From the NCBI GenBank assembly GCA_964246985.1, contig CAXTSE010000006.1, positions 62,001 through 126,000 of the forward strand: 64,000 nucleotides of DNA, written 5' to 3'. The notes beneath the pieces are model-generated. The model was given only the letters and a program-made list of their open reading frames with translations. It had not been told where the DNA came from and searched no databases. The DNA comes from CAXTSE01 sp964246985. Its GTDB lineage: Bacteria > Actinomycetota > Actinomycetes > Actinomycetales > Microbacteriaceae. Position numbers and translations under genes: made by a program. Positions within the stretch are counted from its first letter, which is position 1. Every line of letters begins with the position of its first letter. Of the stretch, positions 40,738 to 49,664 are shown piece by piece.

Positions 40738-42285
40738 CTAGCGGTCATGAGATGGAATCTGCTCCGGAAATGATTCCGTGCGCCCGACGGCGGCGGCTAG
40801 GTCGATGTCATCGACGGACGTCGCGCGCAAGGCGATGTGCTGGTCGGGTCGTACGAGCAGCACGTCGCGACCCCATGGGTAGTCGCTCGGTGCCTCGAGG
40901 AAGGTCAGTGGCATGCCAAGCTTTTTCGCGCGCTGCCGCACTGAGTCCAGGCCCATTCCGGCGGGAGTGATGAGAGAGAACTCGGGGCCGAGTGAATCGA
41001 ACAGAGGGGTCTGGTCGTCATAGAGTGCGTGAGGCACGCGGCCACCTGGGGCCGACGAGGGTCGGTAATGGACCGGGTCTGAGGATGCGCCGGCCGCGTA
41101 GCTGTATCCGAGAACCAGACCCAGGCTATGAAACTCAGGGTTCTTGATTTCCTGGATCGTGGCGGCGACACCCGATAGGTCACCCTGTCCAGCAAGGTCG
41201 GCCGGCAGGGAGCTCATATTCTTTACCGCGATCGCGATCGTTTGTTCCGCGATCGGTTTGCGCTCGCTTTCGTAAGTGTTCAGGAGGGTCGCGTCGGCCC
41301 ATCCGTTGAGCACCGCCGCGAGCTTCCACCCGATATTGACCGCGTCACCGACCGAGGTATTGAAGCCGTGTCCGCCCCATGGCGGATTGAGGTGCGCACT
41401 CTCACCCACTAGGAAAATCCGGTCGGTTTGGAAGCGATCGGCGACCAGCAGTCGGGCCGTCCAGCTGTCTGTGGACACGACCTCATGCACGATGGGTCGT
41501 CCCACCAGGCTGGTGATGATTTCACCGACGCGTTCCTTCCCGTCGGCTTCTTCCACCGCGGGAGCAATCAGCCACCATAATCCGTGAAGATCCAACCGGC
41601 CGACAACTCCGGGCGTGTGCCCGCCAACTACCCAGTAGTGCACGGCATTACCCATCGGGGGATTCAGTTCGTTGGTGCGAAACAGAACGTTGAAGTTCGG
41701 GCGCGGAGCGGAAGTGCCGACGTAACGGATCCCTGCCGCCTTACGCACGGCGCTCGTTGCCCCATCGCACCCGAGCAAGTAATCCGCTTCGATGCTCTCT
41801 TGAATCCGTCCAGGGTTAGTGATGGTCGCCGTCACCCCGGCGGCAGATTCCTTGATGTCCGAAATCCGACTCCCGTATATGAAAGTGACCAGCGGCGACC
41901 GCGATAGGTGCTCGCGCAAAACTTTCTCAACCACTGGCTGCGGTATCTGTTGCCCGAGTTCGGGGGACACCGCCAAAGTTTCCTGGCCGAGGCCGAAGAC
42001 ATCTGAGAACGAGGTGATCACGTCGCCGGTCACCGCCGTGCAGAACACAACCCGGTCCGACCACTCTGGTGTCAGAGCCGCTGCGTCTCGAATCTGGTGT
42101 GCGATTCCCCAACGCCGGAAGTGCTCCATCGTTCTCACGCTCGTGGTCTTGGCGCGCGGCCGATCAAAGGCCACCTCGCCACGAGGTTCGACGACAACAC
42201 TGGCGATTCCGTGAAACGCCAGCTCGGCGGCTGAAGCTAGACCGGCTGGGCCGCCGCCGACAATGAGGACTGGCGTTGAGAGCAT
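40738..42285 (-). CDS. FAD-dependent aromatic monooxygenase (PheA/MhpA type)
   Basis: A protein of 515 residues from ATG 42285 with AAGGAGGA upstream. Dinucleotide motif VLIVGGGPAG near residue 10, GCDGATSAVRKAAG near residue 165, and the FAD-contact motif VGESAHLNPPWGGHGFNTSVGD near 280-300. The order matches class A flavoprotein hydroxylases acting on phenols. It would add the hydroxyl needed for ring cleavage. It is the first gene of the leftward operon. Confidence 0.94.
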   Translation of the reverse strand: MLSTPVLIVGGGPAGLASAAELAFHGIASVVVEPRGEVAFDRPRAKTTSVRTMEHFRRWGIAHQIRDAAALTPEWSDRVVFCTAVTGDVITSFSDVFGLGQETLAVSPELGQQIPQPVVEKVLREHLSRSPLVTFIYGSRISDIKESAAGVTATITNPGRIQESIEADYLLGCDGATSAVRKAAGIRYVGTSAPRPNFNVLFRTNELNPPMGNAVHYWVVGGHTPGVVGRLDLHGLWWLIAPAVEEADGKERVGEIITSLVGRPIVHEVVSTDSWTARLLVADRFQTDRIFLVGESAHLNPPWGGHGFNTSVGDAVNIGWKLAAVLNGWADATLLNTYESERKPIAEQTIAIAVKNMSSLPADLAGQGDLSGVAATIQEIKNPEFHSLGLVLGYSYAAGASSDPVHYRPSSAPGGRVPHALYDDQTPLFDSLGPEFSLITPAGMGLDSVRQRAKKLGMPLTFLEAPSDYPWGRDVLLVRPDQHIALRATSVDDIDLAAAVGRTESFPEQIPSHDR

Positions 42286-42354
42286 GTGTCCTCCTTCGGC
42301 GTCGAATGTAGGTAGGTCGAGGATCGCCGCTAGCAATGGTCAACAGTGGCTTAT

Positions 42355-42378
42355 TTCCAATCAGCGGCATAATTGGAA
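42355..42378. promoter_or_regulatory. IclR operator and leaderless promoter
   Basis: Inverted repeat TTCCAAT-N10-ATTGGAA, ending 1 nt before the IclR ATG at 42380. It contains CATAAT (42368-42373), placed so that transcription would start at the ATG itself. A regulator bound here could control both IclR and the catabolic operon. Confidence 0.65.
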
Positions 42379-42379
42379 C

Positions 42380-43201
42380 ATGCAGCCAGCCGTTCCTACC
42401 CGCGGGCGCAAGCCCGTCTCGGGAGAACCAGTCCTGGATCGCGCGTTCAGGCTGCTTCACTGTTTCCAGGGCGAACCGCTGACATTGACCGAGCTCAGTG
42501 GCCTCTCGGCGCTACCGCTCACTACGACGCTTCGTCTGGCGCGTCAGCTGGTGAGGATCGGAGCCCTCGAACGCGATCAAGACGGCCGGTATGCGATCGG
42601 TGTCTCAATGCTCGAAATGGCGTCGCTGGCTCCACGTGGTCATGGCCTTCGGGCTGTTGCGATGCCCTTTATGGAGGATCTTCATCGAGCCACCGGCGAG
42701 CATGTGCTTCTGGCTGTCCGAGTTGGGCTGGAGGCGATGATTATCGAGCGGCTCTCTTCTCACCGAGCCGCGCGCATCCTCTACCGCGTCGGCGAACGGG
42801 TTCCGCTGCACTCGACCGGCGTCGGTCTTGTGCTTCTTGCTCACGCTGACGTGGAACTTCAGGAGGCGGTCCTTACTCGCCAGCTGATCCTGGAGCCGGA
42901 GCACGCCGTCCTCTCCAGTACCGAGCTGCGCCGACGTCTTTCGCGTGCGCGCGAGGAGGGCTCGGCCGTCAACACGCGCGCCGTGCCCGAGCCGGCGACA
43001 TCAGTGGCTGCACCTATATTCGGTGCTCGCAACGTGGCGATCGCAGCATTGTCGGTGGTCGTAGCGACCGGGTCGATCGAGCCGACGGCGATGCGTCCTG
43101 CGGTCATGACCGTGGCACGCGCGATTTCGCGGGCGGCCGCGGGCATCAGCAGCAACGACCAGCTCGCGGACAGTCCGCAAGAAGCAGTTGGTAGAACGTG
43201 A
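42380..43201 (+). CDS. IclR-family regulator
   Basis: A protein of 273 residues from ATG 42380, probably leaderless. N-terminal winged helix (VLDRAFRLLHCFQGEPLTLTELS), then the IclR effector domain (YAIGVSMLEMASLA, GEHVLLAVRV, RVGERVPLHSTGVGLVLLA). It is divergent from the catabolic operon, the usual position for its controller. The inducer is presumably the aromatic substrate or an intermediate. Confidence 0.94.
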   Translation: MQPAVPTRGRKPVSGEPVLDRAFRLLHCFQGEPLTLTELSGLSALPLTTTLRLARQLVRIGALERDQDGRYAIGVSMLEMASLAPRGHGLRAVAMPFMEDLHRATGEHVLLAVRVGLEAMIIERLSSHRAARILYRVGERVPLHSTGVGLVLLAHADVELQEAVLTRQLILEPEHAVLSSTELRRRLSRAREEGSAVNTRAVPEPATSVAAPIFGARNVAIAALSVVVATGSIEPTAMRPAVMTVARAISRAAAGISSNDQLADSPQEAVGRT

Positions 43202-43519
43202 ACGTAGTGGCCGGTTCGCGCATCATGACGATCGATAGGACCCGTGAAATCGAACGCCCGTGGGCATTTGAACGATTGCAGTGGCGTCGACGACGGACGC
43301 CTCTCTTAGACGTATCGCTTCTCTCAATCGTCCTATCGTGGAGGACAGGGTGCGCTTGTTCTCGGGCGCGCGTTCTGGATTACAGTTCAGCTATCTGATG
43401 AATTTGATCTCGCCCGAGTTAAGGACCGGGCGAGCGTGCCTTCGACCTGTCGCTGAGCTAAACGATGGTCGACAGGGCGCCCGGTACCGTGTCTCGACAC
43501 TCGATGTTTGGGAACAGTG
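43202..43519. other. Intergenic region with one hairpin
   Basis: 318 nt between convergent genes. The hairpin CTCGCCCG (43409-43416)/CGGGCGAG (43427-43434) has a 10-nt loop and may end transcripts. No gene was seen. Confidence 0.5.
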
Positions 43520-44299
43520 CTATCGAACCGACTGATATCCGCCGTCGACGAATATGGTCTGTCCCGTCAGGTAAGTGGCGTCATCGCCAATGAGAAAGCT
43601 CACTACAGCTCCGATATCGGTATGCACATCACCAATTCGTCGAAGGGGAACTCCTTCGAGGGAACGGGCGAAATCGTCCGGGAAAGCGGCCTTCCAGCTT
43701 GCTGCTCCCTCTGACAGTGCGTAAGGAGCGATCATGTTGACGCGAATCTGGTCCGGTCCCCACTCTTGCATTGCGCCTTTGGAAAGGCCGCGGATGGCTT
43801 CTTTGGCGCCGGCATACGCGCCCATCAGGGGGATACCAGAGGTTCCCGCCCCTGAGGCGAGGTTGACGATCGACCCTCCGCCCCCCTGTTTGAGATATGG
43901 GTACGCGGCTTTCATCAGGTTGAAGGTGGCGTACGGGCCGGAGTTGAAAACGCGGTCATAATCCTGGTCGGTAAGGTCCGTGAATGGGGTGGGCAAGTTA
44001 CTGGAGATCGCGTTATTGACCAGGCCATCGAGGTGACCGAACGCGCTGATCGCCGCATCGAGGATCAAGTGGGCGCTCTCAGCTACGGTGATGTCGGCCA
44101 CAAGTGAGGCGACAGATGCCCCCGACTGTTCCAAAGCCGCATGTGCCGCCTGCAGCTTGTCAGCGTTGATATCTGTAAGAAAAACGGACGCTCCTCGCTC
44201 CGCGAGGGCATCGGCGATCCCTCGCCCGATTCCTTGAGCGGCTCCGGTAACGATCACCGATTTCCCCGCGAGCGAGGCCGAGTTCCAATATTGAGGCAT
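43520..44299 (-). CDS. Short-chain dehydrogenase/reductase
   Basis: A protein of 259 residues. Cofactor motif TGAAQGIG (18-25), Asp in FLTDIN suggesting NAD preference, NNA motif in VNNAIS, catalytic Ser in NLASGAG and Tyr-xxx-Lys in YAGAK, and the final FVDGGYQ. It oxidises or reduces a small alcohol or ketone. It shares direction with the second HSL esterase and may belong to the same degradation pathway. Confidence 0.94.
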   Translation of the reverse strand: MPQYWNSASLAGKSVIVTGAAQGIGRGIADALAERGASVFLTDINADKLQAAHAALEQSGASVASLVADITVAESAHLILDAAISAFGHLDGLVNNAISSNLPTPFTDLTDQDYDRVFNSGPYATFNLMKAAYPYLKQGGGGSIVNLASGAGTSGIPLMGAYAGAKEAIRGLSKGAMQEWGPDQIRVNMIAPYALSEGAASWKAAFPDDFARSLEGVPLRRIGDVHTDIGAVVSFLIGDDATYLTGQTIFVDGGYQSVR

Positions 44300-44359
44300 A
44301 CGTGTAGTCCGTTCAGTTGTCGGGTTAGGGAGGGAGTCCGGTCGACTTGCCCGTTGGCG

Positions 44360-45292
44360 TCAGGGTCGGTGTTTGTCGAGGAAGTGACGCAGCTCGACGT
44401 CAATTTCGAGATCTTCGGGAGCACCGGGGAAGCCCCCGTGCGGCATTGCTTCCCACACGTGAAGCTCAGCCTCAACGTCCGCCTCGCGGAGTTTGCGGTG
44501 CAGGCGCACAGCGTTGGAGAGAAATAGGTCGCGCGTGCCTGCCTGAATAAAAGTTGGGGGGAAATCAGACACATCCCCAAACAGTGGAGATAGGTATGGG
44601 TCGGCAAGGTCGGCACCACCCGCGTACAGCCGATTGAAATCCAGCAGTGAACCCAGAGTGTTGCTCGCAGCGGCGAGCGTCCGGAATGAGTCGCCGGACT
44701 CTGTGAGATCGACCTCAGGACTGAGAAGGACAAGTGAATTCGGCATGGGTAGGCCCTCGTCCTTCGCACGCAGAAGTAGCGCGGCGGCAAGGTTTCCGCC
44801 GGCCGACTGCCCGGCGACGACGATATCGCTCGGATCGCGCACCTCCAGCGCTTCGCGATAGACCGTCATCACGTCATCAAGCGCCGCGGGAAATGGGTGA
44901 AGGGGAGGCATCCGATAGTCCGGGGCCCAAGTGATCATCCCGGTGGCCAGCGCTCGCGCTGCACCCATGAGACCGGCAAGTTCCCCGCCGCCCATCACCA
45001 GAGCGCCGCCATGAACATCAATGAAGATAGGAGCATCTTCGTAGGCGCCCATATCGTTCGCCCTAATGACATATACGGGCACGCCGCCCATATCCCGAGA
45101 GCGTGTGTTAACGGGGAGGTCGGACGATCCGAAACGCTCTCGAATGCCCGCGTTGCCGTACAGAGCAAGTTGCGCCCAGCTTTCCGTGTCGTCCAGGGGC
45201 GGACTTCCCGTCGGCAGCATGGGTGCGGCCAGCACGGCCTGCGCTTCGCCACTAAGAAACGGCGGGACGGGGTAGGGCGAATATTCGGCCAT
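44360..45292 (-). CDS. HSL-type alpha/beta hydrolase (second)
   Basis: A protein of 310 residues from ATG 45292 with AAAGGAGA. HGGALVMGGG replaces the usual HGGG, the nucleophile motif is GQSAGGN, and the late His is in AMPHGGFP. It is a family IV esterase. It is upstream of the SDR on the same strand and divergent from a TetR gene, which probably controls both. Confidence 0.9.
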   Translation of the reverse strand: MAEYSPYPVPPFLSGEAQAVLAAPMLPTGSPPLDDTESWAQLALYGNAGIRERFGSSDLPVNTRSRDMGGVPVYVIRANDMGAYEDAPIFIDVHGGALVMGGGELAGLMGAARALATGMITWAPDYRMPPLHPFPAALDDVMTVYREALEVRDPSDIVVAGQSAGGNLAAALLLRAKDEGLPMPNSLVLLSPEVDLTESGDSFRTLAAASNTLGSLLDFNRLYAGGADLADPYLSPLFGDVSDFPPTFIQAGTRDLFLSNAVRLHRKLREADVEAELHVWEAMPHGGFPGAPEDLEIDVELRHFLDKHRP

Positions 45293-45374
45293 CTCAATCT
45301 CCTTTGATCGCCACCGGTCTATATCCAATACGGTACGTCTCGAAATAGCAAGCCTGGCGCTTAGGATTGTGGCC

Positions 45375-45968
45375 ATGACGTCAGATGCGATGTCGGGGGT
45401 GTCCAAGCGAGGACGACCCCGTGATCAAAACTCCCGCATCGCAATCCTTGCTGCGGCCGCAACGCTTGTCCGCGACGTCGGCTACGACGGCGTGACGATG
45501 GAAGGCATCGCGGCCGCAGCGCGTGTGGGGAAGCAAACGATCTACCGATGGTGGCCGACAAAGGCCGCCGTGATTGCAGACGCGTTCATCGACGGGCACG
45601 TACCGTTCCCCCAGAGCGTGCTGGCACGTACACCCGATCTATGGGCCGACCTCGAGAGCTGGATGCGAGCTGGCGAAAACGGTTTTGACGGAGACTACGG
45701 TGACTTCGTGCGTATCACCGCATCCGTCGCCGCGGCGGACAAATCCGTGGCCAGCCGAATGATCGACAGGTTCGCACAACCCTCTCGAGCTCTGCTTCTC
45801 GATCGATTGGAACTTGCGATTGAGACTGGGCAACTCAAGTCCGATCTGGACCTCGACGCGGTCGTCGACCTCCTCCAGGCGGTTGTCACCCACGCTGGCC
45901 TTACCCGCGCCGACAGTTCCGTCATCGTAAGCGCGCTGACCATCATCAGGGCCGCAGCAGAGCGTTAG
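45375..45968 (+). CDS. TetR/AcrR-family regulator
   Basis: A protein of 197 residues from ATG 45375 (a GTG start two codons earlier is possible). Basic N-terminus SKRGRPRD, helix-turn-helix MEGIAAAARVGKQTIYRWWPTKAAV, and a C-terminal domain of the TetR_C_11/16 type. It faces the esterase gene across 82 nt. No clear palindrome was found in that gap. Confidence 0.92.
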   Translation: MTSDAMSGVSKRGRPRDQNSRIAILAAAATLVRDVGYDGVTMEGIAAAARVGKQTIYRWWPTKAAVIADAFIDGHVPFPQSVLARTPDLWADLESWMRAGENGFDGDYGDFVRITASVAAADKSVASRMIDRFAQPSRALLLDRLELAIETGQLKSDLDLDAVVDLLQAVVTHAGLTRADSSVIVSALTIIRAAAER

Positions 45969-46006
45969 ATTGCGATAGCCACGAGATTTTCTGGTCCGGT
46001 GCGCTG

Positions 46007-46687
46007 TCATCGACTGACGATGAGGGCATCGATTGTCGTCGCAAGCGTACGCATGGTCTGGGCACGCGCCGGCCCATCGTCGAACGGCTCCGCCGAGAGG
46101 ATCGCGTGCTCGACAGCTGAGTCGTAGAGAGCCCCGATAATCCGGGCAACAGCTTCCACGGGGACGATGAACCTCAAGCCCGCAAGCGATGACATACCGT
46201 CGATGAAGTCGGCGAACTGCTCGACATACGCACTTTGTTGGGCGAGATACTGCCGCGCGACGTCGGGGTCACGCATCGCAAGCATCCGGAATTCACCCTC
46301 AATGAGCAACCACTTGCGGTCATCCGGTTCGAGTTCGATAAACGCGAGAATGATTGGCTCAATGGCTGCTGATGAGGCCATACCATCACCGGGCGCGAGC
46401 TCGGGAAGGATCGCGTCAAAACCTCGTTGCAGACGGTCGAAGCGCTCCTGATTCTTTTGATGCTGCAGTGACAGAAAGAGTTCCTCTTTGGAAGCGAAGT
46501 TGGAGTAAAACGCGCCGCGCGTGAAACCGGCATGCTCGACAATCATTTCGACCGATGCCGCGCGGACTCCGTGTTCGGCAAACGTTTCGTAGGCCGCAGC
46601 CATAATTCGACTTCGAGTGCGCTGGCGGCGGGCCGACTCCACCCGCGTCTCCTCCGCACCGAGCACTTGTGCATCTTTGCTGTCCAT
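46007..46687 (-). CDS. TetR-family regulator of the MMPL efflux operon
   Basis: ATG 46687 (MDSKDAQ) is preferred; an in-frame ATG at 46765 would lie within the operator array. A protein of 226 residues with helix-turn-helix VEMIVEHAGFTRGAFYSNFASKEELF. It is divergent from the transporter, with four palindromes between. It probably represses the efflux operon and itself until a toxic ligand binds. Confidence 0.92.
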   Translation of the reverse strand: MDSKDAQVLGAEETRVESARRQRTRSRIMAAAYETFAEHGVRAASVEMIVEHAGFTRGAFYSNFASKEELFLSLQHQKNQERFDRLQRGFDAILPELAPGDGMASSAAIEPIILAFIELEPDDRKWLLIEGEFRMLAMRDPDVARQYLAQQSAYVEQFADFIDGMSSLAGLRFIVPVEAVARIIGALYDSAVEHAILSAEPFDDGPARAQTMRTLATTIDALIVSR

Positions 46688-46717
46688 CCTTCCCAGGGTA
46701 TCGGTCGGTATCGGGTG

Positions 46718-46807
46718 GGATACAGCGTTGTATCGAATAACGGCCTGAGAATTGCATACAGTCATGTATCGGGATACAGTGACGTATCCGGATACAGTAG
46801 TGTATCC
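46718..46807. promoter_or_regulatory. Array of four 18-bp palindromic operators
   Basis: Sites GGATACAGCGTTGTATCG (46718-46735), GCATACAGTCATGTATCG (46754-46771), GGATACAGTGACGTATCC (46772-46789) and GGATACAGTAGTGTATCC (46790-46807). The last three touch end to end; the first is separated from them by exactly 18 bp. The arms GGATAC/GTATCC are conserved and the centres vary. This is the expected operator set for the adjacent TetR. Confidence 0.85.
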
Positions 46808-46832
46808 TTTCGATGCTCATGAAGGGCGCTGG

Positions 46833-49664
46833 ATGTCTTCGCTGCTGTACTCGCTCGGCCGTTGGGCCTACCGCAAGCGTCGAACGGTCCTCGCGTTGTG
46901 GCTGGCCGCGCTCGTAATTCTCGCGGGGGGAGCCCTAGCGTTCAGCAAGGGTGCCGACAACGCTTTCGCCATTCCCGGCACCGAATCTCAGGACGCGATC
47001 GATTCGCTGTCGCGAACCTTTCCAGAAGTGAGCGGTGCAACTGCGCAGTTTGTCATCGTTGCGCCAGATGGGGAGACCATCGAGGACCCGGAGGTCAAGA
47101 GGACGATCGAAGACGCGGTTGTTGCCTTCGCGGCTGGCAGCGTCGTCGCTTCGGCGACGTCTCCGTTTGACCCAAACATCTCCGGCGCTATCTCCGACAG
47201 CAAGCGTGCAGCGATCATCAATATTCAGCTCGATAAGGACCAAAACAGCGTTACAGAATCGGACAAGGATGTCCTTCGGAGCGTCGCGGACGACATCTCC
47301 GCGACGCTCCCTTCCGGCGCTGAGGTGGCCTTAGGCGGGCAAATCTTCAGCACCGCTCTGCCCGGCCTGAGCATTGTTGATTTGCTCGGCCTGATCGTTG
47401 CTCTCGTGGTGCTGGTGCTGACGTTCGGCTCTTTCCTTGCGGCCGGAATGCCTCTGGTGACGTCGATCCTGGGAGTCGCCCTGTCGATCGCGCTGATCTT
47501 CTTGGCGACTCTACTGACCAGCATCTCCAGCACCACACCCGTGCTCGCGCTGATGTTGGGACTCGCCGTTGGCATCGACTACGCGCTCTTCATCATTTCT
47601 CGACATCAGCAACAACTGAAGGCGGGGGTGGATCCGGAAGAATCGACAGCCCGCGCGGCAGCGACCGCGGGATCTGCCGTCGTATTTGCCGGCCTCACCG
47701 TCATCATCGCTCTGATCGGGTTGTCGGTAGCGAATATCCCGTTCCTAACCACGATGGGTGTCGCCGGCGCGGTGTCGGTTGCGATCGCCGTCTTCTTGTC
47801 AGTGACACTGATTCCCGCCCTGCTGGGCTTTGCCGGAAACCGCCTGACTCCGCGGCTGCGACCGCTCAAGCGAACTGGTTCGAAGCGACGCTCATCGTCG
47901 ACGGTCGCAAAGGCCGCCCGGAGAGAGGTGGCGAGACAACCCGAAGAGTCCAGCCGCTTCTTCCTCGGCTGGGTCCGCACCGCCACCCGCCGCCCCATTG
48001 TCACCATCGTTGCAATTGTTGTTGCGCTTGGTGCTCTTGCGCTGCCGGCACTTCAGTTGCGGTTGGCGCTTCCAGACGCCGGTGCATTGCCGGCCAACAA
48101 CCAGGCCGGCATCGCCTACGACCTTGTCTCGGACAATTTCGGTGAAGGGTTCAACGGCCCCCTGATCGTCACCGGCAGCATCGTCAACAGCACCGATCCA
48201 CTGGGCTTGATGGCGGACCTGAAAGCCGACATCGAAGAATTGGACGGAGTGGCTGCCGTTCCGGTCGCCACCCCCAATCGCTCCGCAGACACCGGCATCC
48301 TTCAGGTCATACCGACCGGCAGCCCGGACTCCGACGAAACTAAACAGCTCGTCACTCAGATCCGCGGGCTCCACGACCATTTCCTCGATACATACGGCGT
48401 CGACTTGAGCGTCACCGGTTTCACGGCAATCGGTATTGACATCTCTGACCTGCTGGGAGGTGCCCTGCTGCCATTCGGCGCCGTTGTCGTAGGGCTGTCC
48501 CTGATTCTGCTGACCATGGTGTTCCGGTCCATTTGGGTGCCGATCAAGGCGACGGTCGGGTATTTGCTGTCGCTGGCAGCAGCCTTCGGCGTCGTGGCGT
48601 TGGTGTTCGAACACGGTGTACTCGCGGAGGCGTTGAACGTGGCACGGACGGGGCCAATCATCAGCTTCATGCCCATCATCGTGATGGGGGTGCTGTTTGG
48701 GCTCGCTATGGATTACGAGGTCTTCCTCGTGTCGCGGATGCGAGAAGACTTCGTGCGCACCGGCAACGCAACAACCTCTGTGTCGACCGGATTCCTCGGG
48801 TCTGCCAAAGTCGTCACCGCCGCAGCCGTCATCATGTTTGCGGTGTTTGCCGGCTTTGTCCCGGAAGGCGACAACAACATCAAACCGATTGCTTTGGGGC
48901 TTGCCGTCGGAGTATTCATCGACGCGTTCCTCATCCGCATGACCTTCGTGCCCGCCGTAATGACGCTGCTGGGAGATCGAGCCTGGTACATGCCGAAATG
49001 GTTGGATCGCATGCTGCCTTCCTTCGATATCGAGGGGGAGGGGCTTCATCGTGAACTCGAGCTACGTGCATGGCCCCCCGACACGCGGACGATCGTCGCA
49101 GCCGAAGGACTCACGCTGCACGGAGAGAATGGTCCACTCTTCACCGATATCGAGGTCGCTGTCATGGAGGGCGACGTCCTAATGGTCACGGCGACCGCAC
49201 CGGTCAAGGTGTCGGCCCTTCTGCTCACCCTTGCGGGACGAGTCAAGCCCGATAGCGGCCGCCTGAAAATCGCCGGCAACATCGTTCCTGATCGTGCATC
49301 AGCGGTGCGATCTCAGGTCGGCTACGTGCACATCACCGAAGGTTTCTCCCTCGACACTCTCCACGCCGCCCTGAAGGAGCGCCCGCGGATCCTGGTCGTC
49401 GACGGGATCAGCATCCTCCCTGCCGGCGGTACTCGGGACGATAGTTTTGCGATGCTCCGCGACGCCAGACGACAACGTGGCGACGGTGACTCACCTCTGA
49501 CTGTCGTGGTCGGCACGGCCGAGCCGTCGGAAGCGGCAGCAGGTCTCCAGCTGTCAACGGCCGTTATCGTGCAGCTCAATAGCGTGGGGCAGCAGGTCCT
49601 TATCGGTGGGCCCCTCACCCTCGTAACCCCGACTACTCCGACCATTGTGAAGGCGACCTCATGA
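46833..49664 (+). CDS. MMPL/RND transporter fused to a degenerate ABC-ATPase-like domain
   Basis: ATG 46833 with GAAGGG upstream; longer frames run back into the operators. A protein of 943 residues. Two MMPL halves with about twelve membrane helices: a loop after the first helix, a cluster at residues 180-345, a large outer loop, and a second cluster at about 545-720. Residues 745-943 resemble an ABC nucleotide-binding domain (LTLHGENGPLFTDIEVAVMEGD, LLLTLAGRVKPDSGRLKIAG, RILVVDGISILP). The Walker A position reads VTATAPVKVSA, without GxGKS. Probably exports lipids or hydrophobic toxins. Coupled to the next gene by ATGA. Confidence 0.92.
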   Translation: MSSLLYSLGRWAYRKRRTVLALWLAALVILAGGALAFSKGADNAFAIPGTESQDAIDSLSRTFPEVSGATAQFVIVAPDGETIEDPEVKRTIEDAVVAFAAGSVVASATSPFDPNISGAISDSKRAAIINIQLDKDQNSVTESDKDVLRSVADDISATLPSGAEVALGGQIFSTALPGLSIVDLLGLIVALVVLVLTFGSFLAAGMPLVTSILGVALSIALIFLATLLTSISSTTPVLALMLGLAVGIDYALFIISRHQQQLKAGVDPEESTARAAATAGSAVVFAGLTVIIALIGLSVANIPFLTTMGVAGAVSVAIAVFLSVTLIPALLGFAGNRLTPRLRPLKRTGSKRRSSSTVAKAARREVARQPEESSRFFLGWVRTATRRPIVTIVAIVVALGALALPALQLRLALPDAGALPANNQAGIAYDLVSDNFGEGFNGPLIVTGSIVNSTDPLGLMADLKADIEELDGVAAVPVATPNRSADTGILQVIPTGSPDSDETKQLVTQIRGLHDHFLDTYGVDLSVTGFTAIGIDISDLLGGALLPFGAVVVGLSLILLTMVFRSIWVPIKATVGYLLSLAAAFGVVALVFEHGVLAEALNVARTGPIISFMPIIVMGVLFGLAMDYEVFLVSRMREDFVRTGNATTSVSTGFLGSAKVVTAAAVIMFAVFAGFVPEGDNNIKPIALGLAVGVFIDAFLIRMTFVPAVMTLLGDRAWYMPKWLDRMLPSFDIEGEGLHRELELRAWPPDTRTIVAAEGLTLHGENGPLFTDIEVAVMEGDVLMVTATAPVKVSALLLTLAGRVKPDSGRLKIAGNIVPDRASAVRSQVGYVHITEGFSLDTLHAALKERPRILVVDGISILPAGGTRDDSFAMLRDARRQRGDGDSPLTVVVGTAEPSEAAAGLQLSTAVIVQLNSVGQQVLIGGPLTLVTPTTPTIVKATS

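Noticed and set aside
46752..46832. Upstream ATG extending the MMPL protein by 27 residues
   Set aside because: The extension is a translation of the operator repeats; ATG 46833 has a ribosome site.
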